NCBI RefSeq assembly: GCF_004359985.1
Contig: NZ_SMRO01000003.1
Span: 1,038,206 to 1,102,205, forward strand
Origin: Paraburkholderia flava
GTDB taxonomy: Bacteria; Pseudomonadota; Gammaproteobacteria; Burkholderiales; Burkholderiaceae
Reading direction: 5' to 3'
Length of the DNA stretch: 64,000 nt
Shown here: one piece after another, positions 36,267 to 45,619 of the stretch
Position numbering within the stretch: position 1 is the stretch's first letter
Layout: each line of letters begins with the position of its first letter
Position numbers and translations under genes: made by a program
The notes under the pieces: model-generated
Database searches by the model: none
The model's input: the letters and a program-made list of their open reading frames with translations, nothing else
What the model was told of the DNA's origin: nothing

Positions 36267-37973
36267 ATGGCAAAGAGCAAGGTCGTCGCGAGCAAGAGCG
36301 CGGGCAAAGTGGCTAGCAAAGCGCCCAGCAAAAGCGGCGCGCGCAGCGAACAGTCGAAGCTTGCCGCACTGAGCCCGTTCGAACTGAAGGACGAACTCAT
36401 CAAGGCAGCGGGCGGCGGTGCGGTCGAGCGGCCGGCGAACGCCGCGATGCTCAACGCGGGCCGCGGCAACCCGAACTTTCTCGCGACGATTCCGCGTCAC
36501 GGCTTCTGGCAACTCGGCCTGTTCGCGATGCGCGAGGCGGAGCGTTCGTTCGCGTATATGCCCGAGGGCGTCGGCGGATTTCCGAAGCGTGAAGGGCTGA
36601 CCGAGCGCTTCGAACTTTTCCTGCGCGAGCATCGCGGCACGGCGGGTATCGATTTTCTGGCGGGCGCAGTGTCGTATGTGCGCGATCAGCTCGGGCTGTC
36701 GGCCAGCGATTTCCTGTACGAGATGTGCGAGGGCATTCTCGCGTCGAACTATCCGGTGCCCGACCGGATGCTGAAACACGCGGAGATCATCGTCGCGCAG
36801 TATCTGCGTCGCGAGATGATCGGCCGGCATCCGTTCGTCGGCGAGTTCGATGTGTTCGCGGTCGAAGGCGGCACGGCGGCGATGACGTACATCTTCAACA
36901 CGCTGCGCGAGAATCGCCTGATCGCGCCCGGCGACACGATTGCACTCGGCATGCCGATCTTTACGCCGTACATCGAGATCCCGCGACTGAACGACTACGG
37001 GATGAACGTCGTGAACCTGAACGCGGACGTCGCGAACGGCTGGCAGTACTCGAAGAAGGAACTCGACAAGCTGCGCGATCCTAAGGTGAAGGCGTTTTTC
37101 CTCGTCAATCCGAGCAACCCGCCGTCGGTGAAGATGGACGACGAAAGCCTCGCGTACATCGCATCGATCGTCGAGGAGCGTCCCGACCTGATCCTGCTCA
37201 CCGACGACGTGTACGGCACCTTCGCCGACGACTTCGTGTCGCTGTTCGCGCTCGCGCCGAAGAACACGATCCTCGTGTACTCGTACTCGAAGTATTTCGG
37301 CGCGACCGGCTGGCGGCTCGGCGCGATCGCGACGCATCACGACAACGTAGTCGACCGGCTGATCGGCAAGCTGCCCGCTGCGGTGAAGCGCGAACTGCAC
37401 ACGCGCTACGAATCGATCACGACCGAGCCGGACAAGCTGAAGTTCATCGACCGGCTGGTGGCCGACAGCCGCACCGTCGCGCTGAATCACACGGCCGGGC
37501 TGTCGACGCCGCAGCAGGTGCAGATGGTGCTGTTTTCGCTGTTCTCGCTGATGGACACGCCCGATGCGTACAAGAAGGCGCTCAAGCGCTTGATCCGCAG
37601 CCGCAAGCAGGCGCTCTTCGAAGAGATCGGCATTTCGTTCGACGATAACGATCCGAATCAGGTCGACTACTACACGATCCTCGACCTGGAGTTTCTCGGC
37701 GAGCGCGCGTATGGACGCGAATTCGTCGACTGGCTGTTCAAGAACACGAAGCCGTCCGAGCTGCTGTTCCGGCTCGCCCGCGAAGCGCGCGTCGTGCTGT
37801 TGCCGGGGCGCGGCTTCGGTACCGAGCATCCGTCGGGGCGCGTGTCGCTTGCGAACCTGAACGAATCGGACTACCGGAAAATCGGCAAGGCGATGCGCAA
37901 GCTGATCGAGGAATACGTCGAGCAGTTCAACGCACAGACTGGGCGGCATCTCGATCCGAACAAGGTTCGATAA
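36267..37973 (+). CDS. aspD: Bifunctional aspartate aminotransferase / aspartate 4-decarboxylase
   Basis: 568 residues, a PLP fold-type I enzyme. The PLP Lys342 is in YSYSKYFGATGWRLG, and NAGRGNPNF, VNPSNPPS and the C-terminal PGRGFGTEHPSGRVS agree with AspD (usually about 530 residues). It turns aspartate into alanine and CO2. The first 35 residues, starting MAKSKVVASKSAGKVASK, form an extra Lys/Ala/Ser-rich tail resembling a histone-H1-like tail and are unusual for the family. A gagg ribosome binding site precedes the ATG at 36267. Forms an operon with aspT and ends at a clear terminator. Confidence 0.93.
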   Translation: MAKSKVVASKSAGKVASKAPSKSGARSEQSKLAALSPFELKDELIKAAGGGAVERPANAAMLNAGRGNPNFLATIPRHGFWQLGLFAMREAERSFAYMPEGVGGFPKREGLTERFELFLREHRGTAGIDFLAGAVSYVRDQLGLSASDFLYEMCEGILASNYPVPDRMLKHAEIIVAQYLRREMIGRHPFVGEFDVFAVEGGTAAMTYIFNTLRENRLIAPGDTIALGMPIFTPYIEIPRLNDYGMNVVNLNADVANGWQYSKKELDKLRDPKVKAFFLVNPSNPPSVKMDDESLAYIASIVEERPDLILLTDDVYGTFADDFVSLFALAPKNTILVYSYSKYFGATGWRLGAIATHHDNVVDRLIGKLPAAVKRELHTRYESITTEPDKLKFIDRLVADSRTVALNHTAGLSTPQQVQMVLFSLFSLMDTPDAYKKALKRLIRSRKQALFEEIGISFDDNDPNQVDYYTILDLEFLGERAYGREFVDWLFKNTKPSELLFRLAREARVVLLPGRGFGTEHPSGRVSLANLNESDYRKIGKAMRKLIEEYVEQFNAQTGRHLDPNKVR

Positions 37974-38041
37974 TGCGCAATCACATGCGCGTGCGCCGTC
38001 GCGCTTGCGTAATTTGACGGTTCGGTGAATCATCGTCAATG

Positions 38042-38078
38042 GGCCCGCTGCATCGACGTGCAGCGGGCCTGTCTTTCT
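38042..38078 (+). terminator. Terminator after aspD
   Basis: Perfect 11-base stem ggcccgctgca (38042-38052) / tgcagcgggcc (38059-38069), followed by tgtctttctgt. Confidence 0.75.
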
Positions 38079-38124
38079 GTACCGCACTGCCGGTACTTTC
38101 CATTCCGACGCCACCGTACCCATC

Positions 38125-39354
38125 ATGTCCACTGTCACATCGTCCGTTCCGTGCCCCGACGTCGAGTCGCTCGACGCGATCCTCCCCGAAGAACCGCTGC
38201 TGATGATGGGCGCCGGCCCCGTGCCGATTCCCGCCGCGGTCGCGAAGGCGAACACGATCGTCATCAATCACCTCGGCAGCACGATGGCGAAGGTGGTGGG
38301 TCAGGTGAAGACGATGGCGCGCTACGTGTTCCAGACGAACTCGAAGTGGGTGCTCGGCGTCGCGGGCCCCGGCTCGGCGGCGATGGAAATGGCGATCACG
38401 AATCTCGCGTGGGAAGGCACGCGCGTGCTGAGCATCCGCAACGGTTTCTTCAGCGAGCGGATGGCGGAGATGGCGCGCCGCATCGGCGCGCAGGTGTCGA
38501 CGCTCGACGTTGCGGACCGCTCGGTGGCGAGCCTCGAAGAAGTCGAAGCGGCGATTCGTCGCGAGCGTCCGGAGATCGTCACGATCGTGCAGGGCGAGAC
38601 GTCGAACACCGTGTGGAATCATCATCTGAAGGACATCGCGGCGCTCGCGAAGGCAGCGGGCGCGCTCGTCATCGTCGATGCGGTGTGCACGCTGAGCACG
38701 ATGCCGCTCGACATGGACGCGTGGGGCATCGACGCGGTGATCACCGGCGGGCAGAAGGGCTTGTCGTCGATTCCGGGCGTGTCGCTGGTCGCGTTCTCGG
38801 ACGATGCGTGGGCGCGCGTGAAGAATCGCAGTCATCCGAATGCGCACTGGTGTCTCGATGCATCGCTGGCCGAGAACTTCTGGCACAACGCGGGCTATCA
38901 CTACACCGCACCGGTGTCGGGCGTGCTCGCGCTGCACGAAGCGCTGCGGCTGGTTTGCGCGGAGACGCTGGAGAAGCGTTTCGCGCGTCACCAGAAATGT
39001 TCGGTCGCGCTGCAGGAAGGGATCGCCGCGCTCGGTCTTTCGCTCTATACGCCGGCGTCGTGCCGGCTGAATTCGGTCGTCGGGATCGAGGCGCCGCAAG
39101 GCTTGAGCCCCGGCGATATCTGCGGGCACATTTCATCTCACCATCAGGTGGAGATTTCCGGATCGTTCGGTTTGCCGATCGTGCGGATCGGGCAGATGGG
39201 CGAGCAGTGCCGCGAACACAATCTGTTCAGGACGTTGCATGCGCTCGGTCGTACGATGGTTGATCTCGGCGTCGGGGTTGATTTGCCGGCTGGAGTGGCT
39301 GCGTTGGAGAAATCGCTGAGCAGCGGTGCGCGGAGCGCTGCGTTGCAGGGGTGA
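38125..39354 (+). CDS. AGT-like class V aminotransferase (alanine/ureidoglycine-glyoxylate type)
   Basis: 409 residues. PLP Lys211 lies in ITGGQKGLSSIPGVS, with GPGSAAMEMAITN and VQGETSNTVWN before it, as in alanine-glyoxylate and (S)-ureidoglycine-glyoxylate aminotransferases. Xanthine dehydrogenase genes 1.7 kb away make purine breakdown (PucG-like) a fair guess, but the sequence alone does not separate the activities. Confidence 0.82.
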   Translation: MSTVTSSVPCPDVESLDAILPEEPLLMMGAGPVPIPAAVAKANTIVINHLGSTMAKVVGQVKTMARYVFQTNSKWVLGVAGPGSAAMEMAITNLAWEGTRVLSIRNGFFSERMAEMARRIGAQVSTLDVADRSVASLEEVEAAIRRERPEIVTIVQGETSNTVWNHHLKDIAALAKAAGALVIVDAVCTLSTMPLDMDAWGIDAVITGGQKGLSSIPGVSLVAFSDDAWARVKNRSHPNAHWCLDASLAENFWHNAGYHYTAPVSGVLALHEALRLVCAETLEKRFARHQKCSVALQEGIAALGLSLYTPASCRLNSVVGIEAPQGLSPGDICGHISSHHQVEISGSFGLPIVRIGQMGEQCREHNLFRTLHALGRTMVDLGVGVDLPAGVAALEKSLSSGARSAALQG

Positions 39355-39435
39355 TGCGAGAAGCGCCGCGTGCAGTGCGCGGCGCGAACGACAGTGCCGC
39401 CGGCTGACGAAAAAATATGACGGAAACAGCGCGCT

Positions 39436-39464
39436 AAAAAACAACGCCGGCTAAGCCGGCGTTG
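39436..39464 (-). terminator. Terminator after the minus-strand MFS gene
   Basis: Perfect 10-base stem caacgccggc (39442-39451) / gccggcgttg (39455-39464) with an A6 run at 39436-39441 that is a U-tract on the minus strand. Confidence 0.85.
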
Positions 39465-39494
39465 TCGTTCATCGAGTCGGTCGAGCTAAACCGC

Positions 39495-40706
39495 TCACGT
39501 CGCCGCAGACGCATTCGGCACCTTCGCATACCGCGAGTACAGCATCGCGGACAACGCAACGCCCCCCGCTGCCGCAACAGCCGCGAACAGAAACACCGCC
39601 GCATAGTTGAATTCGCCCGCGATATAACCGGCGAGCGGCCCGGTGATGCCGAGCGACAGATCCAGAAACACCGAATACGCAGACAGCGCCGCACCGCGAC
39701 TCGCGGGCGGCACGAGCGCGACCGCTTCGACGCCGAGCGCCGGGAACACCAGCGCGAAGCCGAAGCCCGTCAGCGCGGCGCCGATCAACGCGATGTGCGG
39801 CTCCGGTGCGAGCCACAGCATCAACAGCCCGGCGCATTCGAATGAAAACGATGCGATCGCGACGCGGAATCCGCCGTATGTCTTGATCGTGTTCGCGAAC
39901 AGCAGCCGCGCGCCGATGAACAGCGTGCCGAACACCGTCAGCGACAGCGCCGCATGCGGCCACTGACGTGCCGCGTAAAACAGCGTGATGAACGTCGCAA
40001 TCGAACCGAAGCCCGCCGATCCGAGCGCGAGTCCGAGACCGTGCGGCAGTACGCGCGTGAACACGCTGCGATACGACATCCGTTCACCGTGCACGACCGG
40101 CACCGGCGCGATCTGCCGCGCGAGCGCATAGCCGAGCGCCGCAAGCACGACGATCACGATACCGAGCGCCCAGAAACCGATGCCCTGCGAGATACCGACG
40201 CCGAGCGGTGCGCCGATCGCGAGCGCGCCGTAGGTGGCGATGCCGTTCCACGAAATCACCCGCGCGTTGTTCGCCGTGCCGACGCGCCCGATGCCCCACA
40301 GGATCGCGCCGGTGCCGCACAGGCTTTCGCCGAAACCGAGCACGAGCCGGCTCAGCACCAGCAGCGACAGACTCAGCGCGGGCCAGCGGCCGCACAGCAC
40401 CGCGAGCAGCAGCACCACGCCGCTCGTGCCGCAGCCGATCAACCCGATCGATACCGTCTTCTTCGGCCCGAGCGTATCGGCGGAACGGCCCGCGAGCGGA
40501 CGCGACGCGAGCGTCGCGAGGTACTGCACGCTGATCGCCGCGCCGGCCAGCACGGCGCTGAAGCCGAGATCGCCGTGCACGTAACCTGGCAACACCGCGA
40601 GCGGAATCCCGATGGTCAGGTAGCAAATAAACGTGAAAAAGACGACCGGAATGATCTGCAGAGTCGTCGCGAACTGGCTGCGCTGTGTGGCTGAATCGGC
40701 GGACAT
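39495..40706 (-). CDS. YhhS/YfcJ-type MFS transporter
   Basis: 403 residues, twelve hydrophobic segments, motif [35 protein letters not shown] is typical of the YhhS group, some of which export glyphosate or arabinose-like compounds. Substrate unknown. It is divergent from xdhA. Confidence 0.88.
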   Translation of the reverse strand: MSADSATQRSQFATTLQIIPVVFFTFICYLTIGIPLAVLPGYVHGDLGFSAVLAGAAISVQYLATLASRPLAGRSADTLGPKKTVSIGLIGCGTSGVVLLLAVLCGRWPALSLSLLVLSRLVLGFGESLCGTGAILWGIGRVGTANNARVISWNGIATYGALAIGAPLGVGISQGIGFWALGIVIVVLAALGYALARQIAPVPVVHGERMSYRSVFTRVLPHGLGLALGSAGFGSIATFITLFYAARQWPHAALSLTVFGTLFIGARLLFANTIKTYGGFRVAIASFSFECAGLLMLWLAPEPHIALIGAALTGFGFALVFPALGVEAVALVPPASRGAALSAYSVFLDLSLGITGPLAGYIAGEFNYAAVFLFAAVAAAGGVALSAMLYSRYAKVPNASAAT

Positions 40707-41090
40707 GGGGAAAACGAGACTTGAAATCGGCGGAAAGGCGTGATTTTCCCATGGAACCAGTTCCCTTGCAGGATTCGCTTAATATTTTTGGCGATAAAAA
40801 CGGTGTCGGAATGCGCTGGCGTGCGAGAAATGCGCATCGGCCCGGCTGGCGGGCTTTTTGCCGCGAACACTCGTGCAACGCATTGTCGTTTCTGAGCCTT
40901 TATATAAAAAAATAAGCCAAAAACACACTATCTTCATAAGACACTTACCTGTCCATCGCATTGATTTATCGCTTCACCGATATGTCCCGCATGCGGATGC
41001 GCCTATGGGTTGCCAATATTGAAGGTGATAGTTTTGAACCATCCCCGCAGCACGGCCGTACAAGCCAGAACCATCGAGACAGATCCATCC
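40707..41090. promoter_or_regulatory. Divergent region between MFS gene and xdhA
   Basis: 384 bases. It includes a hairpin GCCCG-gctgg-CGGGC followed by T5 (40840-40859, plus strand), which looks like a small terminator, and an AT-rich run tttatataaaaaaataag at about 40901. The xdhABC promoter should lie between 40860 and 41060. An upstream in-frame ATG for xdhA exists at 41010 but the 41091 start fits the family. Confidence 0.4.
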
Positions 41091-42602
41091 ATGAGCCAGC
41101 CGATTCGCTTCTATCACCGCAACGCGATCCGCGAGATCCGCGACGCGTCCGTCACCCGCACCGTGCTTCAGTACCTGCGCGAGGACGCGCATTGCACCGG
41201 CACGAAAGAGGGCTGCGCCGAAGGCGACTGCGGTGCATGCACGGTGGTGGTCGGCGAGCGCGACACGAACGGCGGTGTGAGCTTCAAGGCGGTCAACGCG
41301 TGCATCCAGTTTCTGCCGACGCTCGACGGCAAGGCGCTCTTCACCGTCGAAGATCTGCGCCAGCCGGACGGCTCGCTGCATCCGGTGCAGGACGCGATGG
41401 TCGAGTGCCACGGTTCGCAGTGCGGTTTCTGCACGCCGGGCTTCGTGATGTCGATGTGGGCGCTGTACGGCAAGCACGGTCACGAGCACGCGTGCGCGAA
41501 TCGCACGGTGCCGTCGCGCGACGAGATTGCGAACGCGCTGACCGGCAACCTGTGCCGCTGCACCGGCTATCGTCCGATCGTCGATGCGGCCGTGCGGATG
41601 TTCGATGCGCCGCCGCCGAAGGCGCCGCTCGACGTCGACACGTTGTCGAGCCAGCTCGCGACGATCGAACGCGACGACACGTTCCGCTACACGCACGCGG
41701 GCCGTAATTTCGACGCACCGCGTACCGTCGATGCGCTCGCGCAGATCAAGGCCGCGCAGCCGGCCACACGGATTCTCGCGGGCAGCACCGACGTCGGTCT
41801 GTGGGTCACGAAGCAGATGCGCGACTTGGGCGACATCGTCTACGTCGGGCAGATCGCCGAGCTGCGCCGCATTGCAATCACCGACGACTGGATCGAGATC
41901 GGCGCGGGCGTCTCCGTCGAGAAGGCGTACGCCGAACTCGCCGTGCATTACCCCGAGTTGACCGAGATGTGGCAACGCTTCGCCTCGCTGCCGATCCGCA
42001 ACGCGGGCACGCTCGGCGGTAACGTCGCGAACGGCTCGCCGATCGGCGATTCGATGCCGGGGCTGATCGCGCTGGGTGCGCACGTCGTCGTGCGTGGCGG
42101 CGACATCGAGCGCGAGATGCCGCTCGAAAATCTCTACGTCGCGTATCAGAAGAAGGACATGGCGGAGCACGAGTTCGTCGTCGCGCTGAAGGTGCCGACC
42201 CGCACCGGCCGCCGCGCGAACCTGCAATTCCGCACGTACAAGCTGTCGAAGCGTTTCGACTCGGATATCTCGGCTGTGTGCGCGGCGTTCTCGTTCATCG
42301 CGGACGGCGATGCGGTGCGCGAGCCGCGCATCGCGTTCGGCGGGATGGCCGCGACGCCGAAGCGCGCGACGCACGTCGAAGCCGTGCTCGCCGACGCAGA
42401 GTGGCACGAAGCCACCGCGCAGGCCGCGATGCTCGCGCTCGCGAAAGACTACGCGCCGCTGTCCGACATGCGCGCGACGAGCGACTACCGCCTCGAAGCA
42501 GCGAAGAACACGCTGTACCGCTTCTGGCTCGAAACGCGGCCGCACGATCCGCTGCCGAAGCAGGCGCTCGACGTGCGCGCAGTCGAAGCCACGAGCGCGT
42601 GA
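41091..42602 (+). CDS. xdhA: Xanthine dehydrogenase small subunit (Fe-S and FAD)
   Basis: 503 residues. The first [2Fe-2S] cluster motif is in CAEGDCGACTVVV, the second in CHGSQCGFCTPGFVMSMW with NLCRCTGYRPI, and the FAD domain (about 190-370) has RILAGSTDVGLWVT and RNAGTLGGNVANGSPIGD. Electrons pass from the molybdenum site in XdhB to NAD+. First gene of xdhABC. Confidence 0.96.
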   Translation: MSQPIRFYHRNAIREIRDASVTRTVLQYLREDAHCTGTKEGCAEGDCGACTVVVGERDTNGGVSFKAVNACIQFLPTLDGKALFTVEDLRQPDGSLHPVQDAMVECHGSQCGFCTPGFVMSMWALYGKHGHEHACANRTVPSRDEIANALTGNLCRCTGYRPIVDAAVRMFDAPPPKAPLDVDTLSSQLATIERDDTFRYTHAGRNFDAPRTVDALAQIKAAQPATRILAGSTDVGLWVTKQMRDLGDIVYVGQIAELRRIAITDDWIEIGAGVSVEKAYAELAVHYPELTEMWQRFASLPIRNAGTLGGNVANGSPIGDSMPGLIALGAHVVVRGGDIEREMPLENLYVAYQKKDMAEHEFVVALKVPTRTGRRANLQFRTYKLSKRFDSDISAVCAAFSFIADGDAVREPRIAFGGMAATPKRATHVEAVLADAEWHEATAQAAMLALAKDYAPLSDMRATSDYRLEAAKNTLYRFWLETRPHDPLPKQALDVRAVEATSA

Positions 42603-42632
42603 CGCAGCCAAGAGATACGGAGAACCATTCGA

Positions 42633-45002
42633 ATGAACCAGCAAGCTGAACCGTTTCTGAAGGACGCGCAGAGCCTCGAGGGCTTCACGCAGGTCCACGT
42701 GTCGCGTCCGCATGAATCCGCGCATCTGCATGTGAGCGGCCGCGCGACCTATACCGACGACATCCCGGTCCTCGCGGGCACGCTGCACGCCGCGCTCGGG
42801 CTGTCGGCGAAAGCGCATGCGCGGATCGTGTCGATGTCGCTCGACGCGGTGCGCGCGACGCCCGGCGTGATCGCCGTGCTGACTGCCGGCGATATCCCCG
42901 GCGTGAACGACGTCGCGCCGATCGTGCATGGCGACGATCCGATTCTCGCCGACGGCGAAGTGCAGTACGTCGGTCAACCGATGTTCATCGTCGTCGCGAC
43001 GTCGCACGATATCGCGCGGCTTGCGGCGCGACGCGGTGAGGTCGTCTACGAGGAACTGCCCGCGATCCTCACCGCGCAGCAGGCACGTGCCGCCGATGCG
43101 CGCGTGATCCCGCCGATGAAACTCGCGCGTGGCGATGCCGGCACGAAGATCGCGCGTGCCTCACATCGCGAAGCCGGTGAAATGCTGCTCGGCGGGCAGG
43201 AGCAGTTCTATCTGGAAGGGCAGATTTCGTATGCGGTGCCGAAGGACGACGACGGCATGCACATCTGGTGCTCGACGCAGCATCCGACCGAAATGCAGCA
43301 CCTCGTCGCGCACACGCTCGGCATCGCGTCGCATAACGTGCTGGTCGAATGCCGACGGATGGGCGGCGGCTTCGGCGGCAAGGAATCGCAGTCGGCGCTG
43401 TTCGCGTGCTGCGCGGCGCTCGCCGCGTGGAAGCTGCTGTGTCCGGTGAAGCTGCGGCCGGACCGCGACGACGACATGATGGTCACCGGCAAGCGCCACG
43501 ATTTCCACTACACGTACGAAGTGGGCTACGACGACGCGGGCACGATCGAAGGCGTGTCGGTCGACATGACGTCGCGCTGCGGTTTCTCCGCCGATCTGTC
43601 CGGTCCGGTGATGACGCGCGCCGTCTGCCATTTCGATAACGCGTACTGGTTGCCCGACGTGTCGATCGCGGGCTTCTGCGGCAAGACGAACACGCAGTCG
43701 AACACGGCGTTTCGCGGCTTCGGCGGTCCGCAGGGCGCGTTCGCAATCGAATACATCTTCGACGACGTCGCGCGTTCGCTCGATCTCGATCCGCTCGACG
43801 TGCGGCGCCGCAACCTGTACGGCAAGACTGAGCGCAACCGGACGCCGTACGGTCAGGAGATCGAAGACAACGTGATTCACGAGCTGCTCGACGAACTCGA
43901 ATCGACCAGCGACTATCGCGCGCGCCGCGCAGCCATCCGCGAATTCAATGCGAACAATGTGGTGCTGAAGAAAGGCATCGCGATCACGCCGGTCAAGTTC
44001 GGCATCGCGTTCAACGTCACGCACTTCAACCAGGCGGGCGCGCTCGTCCATATCTACACCGACGGCTCGGTGCTCGTGAATCACGGCGGCACGGAGATGG
44101 GTCAGGGCTTGAACACGAAGGTCGCGCAGGTCGTCGCGCACGAACTCGGCATTCCGTTCGCACGTGTGCGCGTCACGGCGACCGATACGAGCAAGGTCGC
44201 GAATACATCGGCGACAGCGGCATCGACGGGTTCGGATCTGAACGGCAAGGCCGCGCAGGATGCGGCGCGCCAACTGCGCGAACGGCTCGCTGCATTTGCT
44301 GCCGAGCGCTACGGCGCAGGCCAGGTCGCAGCCGGCGATGTGAGGTTCGCGAACGGTGCGGTCGGTGTCGGCGGCGCGATCCTGCCATTCGACGAAATCG
44401 TCGCGAAGGCGTATCTCGCGCGCGTGCAACTGTGGTCTGATGGTTTCTACGCGACGCCGAAACTGTACTGGGATCAGGCGACGCTGCAGGGTCGGCCGTT
44501 CTACTACTTCTCTTACGGCGCGGCGGTGTCGGAAGTCGTGATCGATACGTTGACCGGCGAGATGCGCGTGCTGCGCGCCGATGTATTGCACGACGTCGGC
44601 TCGTCGCTGAATCCGGCGCTCGACATCGGTCAGGTCGAAGGCGGTTTCATTCAGGGGATGGGCTGGCTCACCACCGAGGAACTGTGGTGGAACGCGGGCG
44701 GCAAGCTGATGACGCACGCTCCGTCCACGTACAAGATTCCGACCGTCAACGACACGCCGCCCGATTTCCGCGTGAACCTGTTCAAGAACCGCAATGCGGA
44801 GGACAGCATCCATCGGTCGAAGGCTGTAGGAGAGCCGCCGCTGCTGCTGCCGTTCTCGGTGTTCTTCGCGATCCGCGACGCGGTCGCGAGTGTCGCCGAC
44901 TACAAGGTTAATCCGCCGCTGAACGCACCGGCGACGGCCGAGGAAATTCTCAAGGCGGTCGGCGCGGTGCGCCGTGCTGCTTCTTCTGCGAGCGCATCGT
45001 GA
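42633..45002 (+). CDS. xdhB: Xanthine dehydrogenase molybdenum-binding subunit
   Basis: 789 residues. Molybdopterin-binding motifs GGGFGGKESQSALFA and FRGFGGPQGAFAIEY and the catalytic Glu region KAVGEPPLLLPFSVFFAIRDA are present. It hydroxylates hypoxanthine and xanthine to urate. Thirty bases after xdhA. Its stop overlaps the GTG of the short xdhC. Confidence 0.97.
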   Translation: MNQQAEPFLKDAQSLEGFTQVHVSRPHESAHLHVSGRATYTDDIPVLAGTLHAALGLSAKAHARIVSMSLDAVRATPGVIAVLTAGDIPGVNDVAPIVHGDDPILADGEVQYVGQPMFIVVATSHDIARLAARRGEVVYEELPAILTAQQARAADARVIPPMKLARGDAGTKIARASHREAGEMLLGGQEQFYLEGQISYAVPKDDDGMHIWCSTQHPTEMQHLVAHTLGIASHNVLVECRRMGGGFGGKESQSALFACCAALAAWKLLCPVKLRPDRDDDMMVTGKRHDFHYTYEVGYDDAGTIEGVSVDMTSRCGFSADLSGPVMTRAVCHFDNAYWLPDVSIAGFCGKTNTQSNTAFRGFGGPQGAFAIEYIFDDVARSLDLDPLDVRRRNLYGKTERNRTPYGQEIEDNVIHELLDELESTSDYRARRAAIREFNANNVVLKKGIAITPVKFGIAFNVTHFNQAGALVHIYTDGSVLVNHGGTEMGQGLNTKVAQVVAHELGIPFARVRVTATDTSKVANTSATAASTGSDLNGKAAQDAARQLRERLAAFAAERYGAGQVAAGDVRFANGAVGVGGAILPFDEIVAKAYLARVQLWSDGFYATPKLYWDQATLQGRPFYYFSYGAAVSEVVIDTLTGEMRVLRADVLHDVGSSLNPALDIGQVEGGFIQGMGWLTTEELWWNAGGKLMTHAPSTYKIPTVNDTPPDFRVNLFKNRNAEDSIHRSKAVGEPPLLLPFSVFFAIRDAVASVADYKVNPPLNAPATAEEILKAVGAVRRAASSASAS

Positions 45003-45601
45003 TCGGGGGGCTCGACGGATGGCGTGCGCGCGCCGACACGAATGCCGTGCGCCGCATCGGCCGCCGCAACGACCCGCCGTCGCAACCGCGTGCACCGATG
45101 CACATCGTGCTGTTCGGCGCGGGGCACGTCGGTCATGCGCTGGTGACGCTGCTCGGCACGTTGCCGTGCGTCGTCCAGTGGGTCGACGAACGCGACGAGT
45201 TGTTCCCCGACGAGGTGCCGGCGAACGTGCAGGTCGAAGCGACCGACACGCCCGACGCGATCGTCGACAGCGTGCCGGCCGGCGCGTACTTCCTCGTGAT
45301 GACGCACAATCACGCGCTCGATTTCGCGCTCGCTGCGCGGATCATGCGACGACGCGACTTCACGTACTTCGGGATGATCGGGTCGAAGACGAAGCGCGTG
45401 AAGTTCGAGCGCCGGTTGATCGATCGCGGTGTCGAGCCCGAACGGCTCGCGGAAATGATCTGTCCGATCGGCGTGTCCGGCATTGTCGACAAGGCGCCGC
45501 CTTCGATTGCGCTGGCTGTGTGCGCCGAGTTGCTGCAGATCCGCTCGCAGCAGGGGCAGGGCATGGCCACGACACTGCGCGGTCTCACCGCAAACGTCTG
45601 A
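44999..45601 (+). CDS. xdhC: XdhC-like molybdenum cofactor insertion protein, lacking the N-terminal domain
   Basis: 200 residues from a GTG at 44999 that overlaps the end of xdhB. An ATG at 45098 starts right at the Rossmann domain (MHIVLFGAGHVGHALVTLL), which continues through YFGMIGSKTKRVKFERRL and CPIGVSGIVDKAPPSIA to the end as in XdhC. XdhC proteins are normally well over 300 residues and begin with an XdhC_CoxI domain that receives the cofactor. Nothing like it precedes the Rossmann part here, only about 33 basic residues. It may be a decayed gene, or the missing domain may be encoded elsewhere. Confidence 0.82.
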   Translation: MIGGLDGWRARADTNAVRRIGRRNDPPSQPRAPMHIVLFGAGHVGHALVTLLGTLPCVVQWVDERDELFPDEVPANVQVEATDTPDAIVDSVPAGAYFLVMTHNHALDFALAARIMRRRDFTYFGMIGSKTKRVKFERRLIDRGVEPERLAEMICPIGVSGIVDKAPPSIALAVCAELLQIRSQQGQGMATTLRGLTANV

Positions 45602-45619
45602 CGCACATTGCGTTGTTGT

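Noticed and set aside
36249..38267. A 672-codon minus-strand frame opposite aspD
   Set aside because: Shadow of aspD; it would also read through the aspD terminator.
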